In this document: positions 1 through 5,062 of the stretch, one piece after another
Position numbering within the stretch: position 1 is the first letter of the stretch
Layout: each line of letters starts with the position of its first letter
Source of the DNA: Treponema sp.
Lineage (GTDB): Bacteria > Spirochaetota > Spirochaetia > Treponematales > Breznakiellaceae
Assembly (NCBI GenBank): GCA_031273835.1
Contig: JAISRD010000153.1
Span: 1 to 5,062, forward strand
Direction of reading: 5' to 3'
DNA length: 5,062 bases
Program-made: the position numbers and the translations under genes
Notes under the pieces: generated by a model
Database searches by the model: none
The model's input: only the letters and a program-made list of their open reading frames with translations
What the model was told of the DNA's origin: nothing

Positions 1-2756
1 TTTTTGAGTATTTGGGGAAAAACCGAAAGGGAACGGCCCGGCTCCGGATCGCGGTAGGTGGCCAGGGAGAAAATTCCCTCCAGGCTGTCGGAGGAGGCAA
101 AGGCCCCGTAGGCGCCTCCGCTCATCCTGATCGATTCCCAAAGGGCGCCGGTGGAAAGTTCGTGGGCAAGCACCAGTTCCGCCGCCTGTTCCCGTGTCCC
201 GTAGCGGGAGGAGGGGAGGGAAAGGGCGGCGTATCCTACCTGCAGGGAAGGGGAGGAGTATACTTCGCCGGCCGCGGCGTTTCCCGGTTTTCCCGCTGCG
301 CCCGGCGCGTCCGTCAGGGCAAAGAAAGCTTCCGCCCCCCGGCAGGGTGGATTGGCGGGCCGGGGGGGGCCGAAGGGGCGGAAGCTCTCCACCGCCTTGA
401 GGGCCCCCTTGAGGGCTTCTTCCGAGCCGCTTAAATTGATATAGAGTCCCGCCCGGGACGCCAGGGTATCCCGCAGGGAAACCATGCGTTCCCCCAGTTC
501 GGAACTATCCAGGGCGGCAAGCCTGTGGGAAAAGGCGATTTGTCCCAGGCCGTTCCATATTTCGTCCACCGCCCTGGACCGGGAAAAGAACCTTCCCGCG
601 CGGCCCAGGGCGTAGTTGTGCCCCAGGGGGGCAAGGCTCGCGTCGCCGTCGTTTTTCATTTCCAGCGCCAAATCCCGGAGCCTGCGGAGGTCGGAAAAAT
701 CCGCCCCGGTGATAAGCCTCAGCGCCAGGTCCAGGGCTTGGGGGAATTTTTCATCCAGCGCCTTGATCCGGTAGATTATCCAGTCCCTTCCGGTCAATTC
801 CGGCCCGGCCCGGAGGGGGTCCCGCTCCTCCGGGACCGGGGCGGCGCTGCCCGTTTCAAGCAGGGCGTGGAAACCCCCGGCCGTCCGGGCGAGAAGGCCC
901 GATACTTCGCCGTAGTCCATGCCGGGGAGCCCCATGGAAACCACGGCATTGGCAAAGAAGGGAAGCCAGGGGTAATCTTCGGGGGTAAGTACGTCAACCG
1001 GAAAGGCAAGGTCGGCGTAACTTATCCCGTTGGTAAACAGGGGATGGACAAGACAGGGGAGGCCTGAACTTTCCCGTATTTCCCTGGGGGTCGTTTCCCG
1101 GTCGGGCTTCAGATCCCCCCGGGAAAGATGGGGTATGCTTGCCAGAGCCTCGGGCCTTTCAGGCTCCGCCTGGAGCCGGGCCAGTTCCGCGGCGTCCCTT
1201 TTTAAGCCCTCCTTTTCCGCTCCGCTCATGGCGGCGGTCTTTTCGGCCAGCTTTTCCGCCTGTTCCGCCTCCTTCTTTTCCAGATAATCCTTTTCGGGCT
1301 CTATGCTTACCAGAGCCCGGTGGGGGTTATCAAGCAGCCGCTCTTTTATGAGGGACTCAAAGTAGGCCCCGTCCGCCGCGAGGCGGCGCTTGATTTCGTT
1401 AAAGCCCGGGAGAAAGAGCAGGGACTCCCAGGGTTTTGCCCCGTGGAGCCATCCCCGCAGGGAGCGGCGGAGCCATACCAGCGAATAGGGCCCGTGGGAA
1501 CGTTTTATCTCCCGGTGGGAAAATTCAATGGAAAGCAGGGCCGCGTCTATTTCTTCCCCGGGTATCCCCTCTTTGACCAGCCGTTCCAGTTCGCCCAGGA
1601 TCAGGGCCTCGATTTTTTCATTCCGATCCTTTCCCCTGCCGTTGACCCCCCGCAGTCCCGCGCAGAACACCGGTTCCCGCAGTTCCCCCTCAAGACCGGA
1701 GGATGGGGAGATATCTTCCCCCAGGCCGGCTTCGATCAGGGTCCGGGTCAGGGGGGAGCCGTCGTGCCCCAGGAGAATTTCCGCGAGGCACCCGAGGGCC
1801 ATTATTTCCACCGCGCCGGATGCCGGGCAAAGCCAGGAAAGGAAGACCTGGGGTTTTTGTTCTTCGCCGGGACAGGGGATGCGGAAGCTCCGGGGGGAGT
1901 TCCAGCGTTCCGGTGAAAGCGGTAAGTTTCCGGGTGAAGGCAGCGAAGCTTCAGGCGGAAGCTGCAAAGCCTGGGAGCCCCGCCCGGTAAGGCTCCGCCC
2001 GCCCGCGGGAAGCCCCGCCAGCACGGTATCGTTGAGAAAGGCAAGCTGTTTTTCCGTGGGGATATTTCCCGCCAGGAAGATACGGCAGTTCCCCGGCGTA
2101 TAGGCCTTCCGGTGAAACCGGACCAGATCCTCCCAGGAAAGATCGGGAATACATTCGGGATCGCCCCCTGACTCAAAGGCATAGGGCGTGCCGGGCATGA
2201 CCGCCTTTACCGACCAAAGGCCGGCGTAGCTGTCCATGGAGGAATAGGCCCCCTTCATTTCATTGTACACCACCCCGGTATGGTTAAATTCGGCCCCGCC
2301 GGACCCGGCCTTCGCCGCGCTCTCCAGCCGGTGCCCTTCCTGCATAAAGGTCCAACGGCTTAACAGGGGCCGGAATACCGCGTCGCCGTAGACCGCCATA
2401 AGGTTGAAGTAATCCTTTTCGTTTACCGAGCTTGCGGGGTAAACGGTCTTGTCGGGAAAGGTCCACGCGTTGAGAAAGGTCTGGAGGCTGCCCTGGGCGA
2501 GGACAAGGAAGGCGTCCTTGAGGGGATACTTTTCCGATCCGCAGAGTACCGAATGTTCCAGTATGTGGGAGGCCCCCCGGGAATCCTCCGGGGGGGTGGC
2601 AAAGGCAAAGGCAAAAAGATTTTCCCGGTCGTCATTGAGAATATGAAAAAGTTCGGCCCCGCTTGAATGCCGCGCCCAAATGCCCGCCGCCTTTAATTCC
2701 GCAAGTTCCACCACATCGAGAATTTCAAAGCCCGCCGTTAAATCACCCTGTTTCAT
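1..2756 (-). CDS. M16C zinc metallopeptidase, presequence protease (PreP/Cym1)-like, C-terminus cut by window edge
   Basis: Members of this family are large clam-shaped zinc proteases that enclose and degrade unfolded peptides of up to several tens of residues. The frame is open for 918 codons from ATG at 2756 to the left edge; family members are usually about 970-1000 residues, so a short C-terminal piece is missing. The inverted zinc motif HILEH is at residues 64-68 (H64 and H68 ligands, E67 catalytic base), within a conserved block running on to LNAWTFPDKTVYPASS. The distal zinc ligand is E166 in VVYNEMKGAYSS, about 100 residues downstream as in PreP. A charged helical linker (about 480-535) and IPHLSRGDL (541-549) match the M16C-associated middle region. 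RMSGGAYG (877-884) supplies the Arg and Tyr of the C-terminal half that bind substrate in PreP. No signal peptide is seen, so a cytosolic location is inferred. It lies 49 bases behind the FliG-like gene, probably as its cotranscribed partner. The family call is secure; the natural substrate is unknown. Confidence 0.95.
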   Translation of the reverse strand, partial: MKQGDLTAGFEILDVVELAELKAAGIWARHSSGAELFHILNDDRENLFAFAFATPPEDSRGASHILEHSVLCGSEKYPLKDAFLVLAQGSLQTFLNAWTFPDKTVYPASSVNEKDYFNLMAVYGDAVFRPLLSRWTFMQEGHRLESAAKAGSGGAEFNHTGVVYNEMKGAYSSMDSYAGLWSVKAVMPGTPYAFESGGDPECIPDLSWEDLVRFHRKAYTPGNCRIFLAGNIPTEKQLAFLNDTVLAGLPAGGRSLTGRGSQALQLPPEASLPSPGNLPLSPERWNSPRSFRIPCPGEEQKPQVFLSWLCPASGAVEIMALGCLAEILLGHDGSPLTRTLIEAGLGEDISPSSGLEGELREPVFCAGLRGVNGRGKDRNEKIEALILGELERLVKEGIPGEEIDAALLSIEFSHREIKRSHGPYSLVWLRRSLRGWLHGAKPWESLLFLPGFNEIKRRLAADGAYFESLIKERLLDNPHRALVSIEPEKDYLEKKEAEQAEKLAEKTAAMSGAEKEGLKRDAAELARLQAEPERPEALASIPHLSRGDLKPDRETTPREIRESSGLPCLVHPLFTNGISYADLAFPVDVLTPEDYPWLPFFANAVVSMGLPGMDYGEVSGLLARTAGGFHALLETGSAAPVPEERDPLRAGPELTGRDWIIYRIKALDEKFPQALDLALRLITGADFSDLRRLRDLALEMKNDGDASLAPLGHNYALGRAGRFFSRSRAVDEIWNGLGQIAFSHRLAALDSSELGERMVSLRDTLASRAGLYINLSGSEEALKGALKAVESFRPFGPPRPANPPCRGAEAFFALTDAPGAAGKPGNAAAGEVYSSPSLQVGYAALSLPSSRYGTREQAAELVLAHELSTGALWESIRMSGGAYGAFASSDSLEGIFSLATYRDPEPGRSLSVFPQILK

Positions 2757-2761
2757 ATAAG

Positions 2762-2767
2762 TCCTCT
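2762..2767 (-). promoter_or_regulatory. Ribosome binding site of the M16C peptidase gene
   Basis: On the minus strand AGAGGA stands five bases before ATG at 2756. This fixes the start of the peptidase, which is also where similarity to the family begins. No other in-frame start upstream fits as well. Confidence 0.7.
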
Positions 2768-2775
2768 TATTTCTG

Positions 2776-2795
2776 TACTAAAGGTATTTTTAGTA
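2776..2795. repeat. Small inverted repeat between the FliG-like and peptidase genes
   Basis: TACTAAA and TTTAGTA form a perfect 7-bp palindromic pair around a six-base centre, filling much of the 49-base gap between the two leftward genes. The stem is AT-rich and is not followed by a convincing U-run on the minus strand, so it is unlikely to stop transcription. It could be an mRNA processing site, a weak operator, or chance. Only the symmetry is directly seen. Confidence 0.35.
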
Positions 2796-2805
2796 TGATG
2801 ATAGA

Positions 2806-3927
2806 TCACCTGACCACATCGTCGTCGCTTAACATCAATATGCGCCCTTCTTCCCGGCTCTGCCTGAACCAGGAGAGGAAATTCCCCGCCGCCTCGCCGG
2901 CTTCTTTTTTCGGCACGGGGCCCATAATTTCCTCGTCCTCAAGCAGTTCCGCTCTCCTGCCCTGGGAAAGGTTGCCCAGTATCTTTTCCCGGAATGCCGC
3001 GGAACGGCCCTTTAAGAGGAGCAGGATCTCCCGGTTTTCCATGGAGGCGAGTTTTTTCTGGACAGGAAGATCCGCCGCGTAAATCAGATCCTCCAGGGTA
3101 TAAATTTTTTCCTTGATGGTTTTGCTCAAATCCGGGTCCTGCTCCTCAAGTTCGCCGAGCAGGTGATCCCCGAAGGAGACCCCGGAGGATTTGAGGATCG
3201 CCGCCAGGGCGCCTATGCCGTCAAAGGCGGAAGTATCCCCGTCGGCGCTCCCGACATGCCGGGCCTTTTCCCGCAGGGCCCCGGCCATCCTTTCCAACAC
3301 CTCGGGGGACGTTTGCGTCTGCCTGGCGATACGTTTGACAATTTCAAGTTTTCTGTCCCCGGCGCTGCGGGCAATCGCCGCCGCGGCGAGTTTTGGGGGA
3401 AGCCGTGAAAAAACCAGGGCCGCCGCGGCGGGGCTTTCCTCCTTAAAGAGCAGGGCAAGCTGTTCCCCGGAAAAATCCTCAAGAAAGGCAAAGGGCTTGG
3501 CCCTGGCTTCGGGGGCCGCCCTGACAAGCAGCTCTTCCCCCTTTTCGGGCCCGTAGGCGGCGTGGAGGATGCGCCGGGCCGCCTCAACGCCCCCCCGGGA
3601 AGTTCCGGCATAAAGAACGGCGGGCATCGAGAGGAGGGAGCCGAATTCCTCAAGGATCGCTTCCCCCTCATCGGCGGTGATTCCCCTTATGGAGGCGATT
3701 TCCCCGGAAAGGGCCGAAACCTGTTCCGGCTCCAGCCTTGAAAGGATCTCCGCCGCCCTTTCGCTTCCGATGAGGATGAGAAATTTGGCGGTTCTGCGGA
3801 TTTTGGAATCGGCGCCTTTTTTACGGTCCCCTCCCGGGCCGGTCTTGATCAAGCCCGCTTCCCCGTTTGAAGGACCCTCCTTGGGGACCCTTCCCGGCCC
3901 CCCGGTCCGGCTTTTTTCCACTGCCAT
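2806..3927 (-). CDS. fliG: Divergent FliG paralogue (spirochaete FliG1-like flagellar switch protein)
   Basis: FliG forms the cytoplasmic rotor ring of the flagellum with FliF, FliM and FliN. From ATG 3927 the product has 373 residues. A charged, Gly/Pro-rich tail (1-44) is followed by the N-terminal domain (about 45-140), the middle ARM domain (about 148-225), and a C-terminal domain (about 236-365) with LLLLKG, EKILGNLSQGRRAELLEDEEIMGPV and a final REEGRI. The family is clear but key motifs are decayed. EHPQ is ESPA (164-167), MFxF is IYTL (275-278), and the charged Asp-Asp-Arg of the torque helix reads Ala-Asp-Leu (285-287). Spirochaetes carry two FliGs, and in Borrelia FliG1 is not the main motor FliG and sits at one cell pole, so a similar non-canonical role is inferred here. 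The start is uncertain. The frame extends to ATG 3984 and includes TTG 3963 behind a GAGG, but codons above 3927 are less GC-biased and overlap a promoter. It probably heads an operon with the M16C peptidase. Confidence 0.88.
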   Translation of the reverse strand: MAVEKSRTGGPGRVPKEGPSNGEAGLIKTGPGGDRKKGADSKIRRTAKFLILIGSERAAEILSRLEPEQVSALSGEIASIRGITADEGEAILEEFGSLLSMPAVLYAGTSRGGVEAARRILHAAYGPEKGEELLVRAAPEARAKPFAFLEDFSGEQLALLFKEESPAAAALVFSRLPPKLAAAAIARSAGDRKLEIVKRIARQTQTSPEVLERMAGALREKARHVGSADGDTSAFDGIGALAAILKSSGVSFGDHLLGELEEQDPDLSKTIKEKIYTLEDLIYAADLPVQKKLASMENREILLLLKGRSAAFREKILGNLSQGRRAELLEDEEIMGPVPKKEAGEAAGNFLSWFRQSREEGRILMLSDDDVVR

Positions 3928-3934
3928 GGGATAC

Positions 3935-3963
3935 ATCATACGAAAAAAGAGAGGGTTTCGCAA
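3935..3963 (-). promoter_or_regulatory. Candidate sigma-70 promoter of the fliG-peptidase unit
   Basis: On the minus strand a -35 box TTGCGA (3963-3958) and a -10 box TATGAT (3940-3935) are separated by exactly 17 bases. Predicted initiation is about seven bases on, at or next to the ATG at 3927, so the message would be leaderless or nearly so. A second TATGAT is at 4002-3997 but has only a poor -35 partner. The promoter lies inside the longest possible reading frame, so it and the longer start at 3984 argue against each other. Confidence 0.45.
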
Positions 3964-3985
3964 TGAGCGCCGCCTCAAAACCATT

Positions 3986-4048
3986 CTTGAGCTTTTATCA
4001 TAGGAGCTTGAGCTTTTGTGATAGAAACTTTAGCTTTTGAGCAGTAAC
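3986..4048. repeat. Three tandem 21-bp repeats in the divergent intergenic region
   Basis: Units begin at 3986, 4007 and 4028 with an exact 21-bp period. Units one and two share the first 11 bases, CTTGAGCTTTT, and 17 of 21 positions; unit three starts CTTTAGCTTTT and matches unit two at 14 of 21. Twenty-one bases is two helical turns, so bound proteins would stack on one DNA face. The array lies just upstream of the candidate leftward promoter and about 57 bases from the rightward -35 box. A cooperative regulator-binding array is inferred, controlling one or both divergent units. Confidence 0.6.
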
Positions 4049-4076
4049 CGGAGCGGATATTTCCAGGGGCCGTTCC

Positions 4077-4104
4077 ATAACAAAACATCTATAACAAAAC
4101 AAGC
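4077..4104. repeat. Two-copy direct repeat (14-bp period) abutting the rightward promoter
   Basis: ATAACAAAACA occurs at 4077-4087 and again at 4091-4101, each followed by three bases that differ (TCT, AGC). The second unit ends at 4104, directly before the TTGACA box at 4105. This position suits an operator or an AT-rich UP-like element that contacts RNA polymerase. The repeat is directly seen; the role is inferred. Confidence 0.5.
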
Positions 4105-4133
4105 TTGACAGAACTATCCAGGGGATATAAAGT
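4105..4133 (+). promoter_or_regulatory. Candidate sigma-70 promoter of the methyltransferase-ABC unit
   Basis: A perfect TTGACA -35 box is at 4105-4110. The -10 region is TATAAAGTAT (4126-4135): TATAAA would give a 15-base spacer and TAAAGT a 17-base spacer, so the exact -10 box is ambiguous. The first well-placed start codon follows about 55 bases on, at 4189. No strong intrinsic terminator is seen before the ABC gene, so this promoter probably serves both genes. Confidence 0.6.
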
Positions 4134-4176
4134 ATCTGTTAGTGTTTCCTAACTTATTTCGGTGGAAATACCGGCA

Positions 4177-4182
4177 GGGGAG
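4177..4182 (+). promoter_or_regulatory. Ribosome binding site that fixes the methyltransferase-like start
   Basis: GGGGAG lies six bases before ATG 4189. This favours 4189 over the in-frame GTG at 4162, which has no comparable site. Homologues of this family, as recalled, also begin near the MFKKYLENARKP motif. Confidence 0.6.
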
Positions 4183-4188
4183 AGACCT

Positions 4189-4563
4189 ATGTTTAAGAAG
4201 TATTTGGAGAACGCCCGTAAGCCGCAGGGGTTCGGCGGCCGGATTTTTATTGCGGCCATGAACCTGGGGCATACCCCGATTTCCCGGTGGGGGCTGAAGC
4301 AGCTTGCCATCAGGCCGGGGGATGTCATTTTGGAAGTCAGGCGGGTGCTGAAACCGGGGGGGCTCCTCTTTATCTGCAACGAGATGAACAAGCCGGAAAC
4401 GGGCGAAGCCCCCTATCAATACTGGATCAAAACACTGGACCTGAAAACCTACAGGGCCTCGGATTTTAGGGAGCGCCTCACCGAAGCGGGGTTTATCGAT
4501 ATAGATATCGTAAGCGAGGGGAAATACAGGGTATGCGTCAGCGCCCGGGCGAAAAAGGCATGA
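4189..4563 (+). CDS. SAM-methyltransferase-like protein with in-frame loss of the SAM-binding core
   Basis: The 124-residue product resembles the two ends of a class I (UbiE/Methyltransf_11-type) SAM-dependent methyltransferase, a family normally about 200-220 residues long. The N-terminal part (1-48) reads MFKKYLENARKPQGFGGR then HTPISRWGLKQLAIRPGDVIL, which in intact relatives leads into the glycine-rich motif I (D-I-G-C-G-G-G type). Here VIL at 46-48 is followed at once by EVRRVLKPGGLLFICNE (49-65), the segment that normally lies after the third SAM-fold strand. Roughly 90 residues, including all SAM-contacting motifs, are missing without disturbing the frame. The C-terminal part (66-124), with the DFRERLTEAGF helix and a closing strand, is intact. 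Catalysis is therefore unlikely. Promoter, RBS and frame are preserved, so it may be a recent deletion, a noncatalytic remnant with a new role, or an assembly error. It precedes an ABC exporter gene, probably as the same transcript. Confidence 0.8.
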   Translation: MFKKYLENARKPQGFGGRIFIAAMNLGHTPISRWGLKQLAIRPGDVILEVRRVLKPGGLLFICNEMNKPETGEAPYQYWIKTLDLKTYRASDFRERLTEAGFIDIDIVSEGKYRVCVSARAKKA

Positions 4564-4647
4564 AGCATGAAGAGAACTAACTGTGGACGGATGTACGGAT
4601 AAACATCCCCTGCGCAGCCCATAAGTTTTTTTAAGGAGGGAAGGCAG
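4564..4647 (+). other. 84-base gap between the methyltransferase-like and ABC genes
   Basis: The gap contains a weak inverted repeat, GGATGT at 4589-4594 and ACATCC at 4603-4608, around eight bases, and then a T7 run at 4626-4632 immediately before the ABC ribosome binding site. The stem and the T-run are too far apart for an intrinsic terminator. An 11-codon frame (ATG 4567 to TAA 4600-4602) is present but not supported as a gene. The gap is read here as an ordinary intra-operon spacer. Confidence 0.4.
4633..4639 (+). promoter_or_regulatory. Strong ribosome binding site of the ABC exporter gene
   Basis: AAGGAGG is an almost perfect complement of the 16S rRNA 3' end and lies eight bases before ATG 4648. 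It fixes that start over the in-frame Met22 codon at 4711 and suggests efficient translation. Confidence 0.8.
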
Positions 4648-5062
4648 ATGAAAAAAACAAACCCCGCGCCGGACGCCGCGTCCCATAAAACTCACCAACC
4701 GAAGGTTGGAATGGCCCGGCTCTGGGAACTGGCCCTGCGGAAGAAGTTCCTCGTTATCACCTCCTGTACGCTGTCGGTGCTGAGCGTGGCCCTTTCCTTT
4801 ACCCCCTTTATCGCCGTGTACTACCTTATCCGGGAACTGGTGGGCAGTTTCGCCGCTCCGGGGGGCCCCGACGGGGCCTACATGATACGGCTGGGCTGGA
4901 TTGCCTGCGGCGGGGCGGCGGCGGCGATTTTCCTCAACTTTATCGCCCTTATGTGTTCCCACGTGGCGGCCTTTACCACCCTCTACGCTCTCAAGCTGGA
5001 CTTTACCCGGCATATCGCCGCCCTGCCCCTGGGCTTCCACACCGAAAATTCCACCGGGAAGC
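4648..5062 (+). CDS. ABC exporter (membrane-ATPase fusion type), N-terminal part only
   Basis: Only the first 138 codons are visible; the gene runs off the right edge. After a hydrophilic, positively charged head (1-33) come a first hydrophobic segment at about 34-61, ending FTPFIAVYYLIREL, and a second at about 83-109 (GWIACGGAAAAIFLNFIALMCSHVA), separated by a short Gly/Pro-rich loop. The stretch LKLDFTRHIAALPLGFHTENSTGK (115-138) matches the intracellular loop of type IV ABC exporters, where LP.GF....STG is typical. In this family the ATPase domain normally follows in the same chain, and such genes often occur as adjacent pairs encoding a heterodimer; neither can be checked here. The substrate is unknown: drug, lipid, peptide or metal-chelate export or import are all possible. 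It lies downstream of the methyltransferase-like gene on the same strand. Confidence 0.85.
   Translation, partial: MKKTNPAPDAASHKTHQPKVGMARLWELALRKKFLVITSCTLSVLSVALSFTPFIAVYYLIRELVGSFAAPGGPDGAYMIRLGWIACGGAAAAIFLNFIALMCSHVAAFTTLYALKLDFTRHIAALPLGFHTENSTGK

Noticed and set aside
1921..1990. Possible frameshift or insertion in the peptidase at a Ser/Pro/Leu-rich stretch (residues about 256-280)
   Set aside because: All in-phase triplets were read and no stop occurs. Recognisable peptidase sequence continues in the same phase on both sides, so this is just a variable loop.
12..2103. Several plus-strand open frames of 140-198 codons (for example 525-1067 and 1320-1916)
   Set aside because: They lie opposite the M16C peptidase, whose frame has no stop over 918 codons and carries catalytic motifs at both ends. 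The plus-strand products are Gly/Pro/Arg-rich and unrecognisable.
3191..4003. Plus-strand frames at 3191-3556 and 3677-4003, and a minus frame at 3213-3671, over the FliG-like gene
   Set aside because: The FliG-like frame is supported by domain order and family motifs throughout; the others are out-of-frame shadows.
3928..4188. The repeat array considered as a CRISPR or replication-origin iteron set
   Set aside because: Units are directly adjacent without spacers, only three in number and imperfect. There is no cas, rep or DnaA-box context, and the placement between divergent promoters better fits regulatory sites.
4567..4602. An 11-codon frame (MKRTNCGRMYG) between the methyltransferase-like and ABC genes, a possible leader peptide
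   Set aside because: There is only a weak AAGG upstream, no rare-codon run or terminator/antiterminator pair, and the length is compatible with chance.
4589..4632. GGATGT/ACATCC stem followed by a T-run, considered as an intrinsic terminator
   Set aside because: The stem is only 6 bp with an eight-base loop, and the T-run begins about 18 bases after it, directly before the ABC ribosome binding site.
4114..5040. A 308-codon open frame on the minus strand opposite the methyltransferase-like and ABC genes
   Set aside because: Its product is low-complexity and Gly/Pro/His-rich with no recognisable domain, and it covers two plus-strand genes with clear family motifs, strong RBSs and a promoter. 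It is a GC-driven shadow.

Overview
The window most likely comes from a spirochaete, probably a treponeme of the moderately GC-rich, termite-gut or environmental kind. The main reason is a divergent FliG paralogue resembling the second FliG (FliG1) that spirochaetes carry beside the real motor FliG. Coding DNA is GC-rich by eye, with many CCCGGG-like strings, and the intergenic DNA is visibly AT-richer. The genus is an inference; no rRNA or other marker is present.

Layout. The left 4 kb is a leftward transcription unit. A FliG1-like protein (about 3927 to 2806) is followed after 49 bases by a very large M16C metallopeptidase of the presequence-protease (PreP/Cym1) type. That gene starts at 2756 and is open for 918 codons to the left edge, so only its C-terminal tip is missing. 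It has no stop in the window, and every sizeable plus-strand reading frame inside it is a GC-driven shadow. The right 0.9 kb is a rightward unit. It holds a short gene for a SAM-methyltransferase-like protein that has lost its SAM-binding core in frame, and, 84 bases on, the start of an ABC exporter gene (membrane domain first) that runs off the right edge.

The divergent intergenic region (about 3928-4188) is the most structured non-coding part. It contains three tandem 21-bp repeats, a separate 14-bp-period direct repeat abutting a perfect TTGACA -35 box for the rightward unit, and a good sigma-70-like promoter for the leftward unit that lies inside the longest possible fliG reading frame. 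The arrangement suggests regulator binding sites between two divergent promoters.

How the parts may work together. The left unit couples a flagellar-switch paralogue, which has lost most signature residues, to a cytosolic-looking oligopeptidase. The right unit couples a crippled methyltransferase to an exporter. No defence system, CRISPR array, insertion sequence, tRNA or rRNA was found. The best candidates for something undescribed are the in-frame core-deleted methyltransferase and the two repeat arrays of the divergent promoter region.
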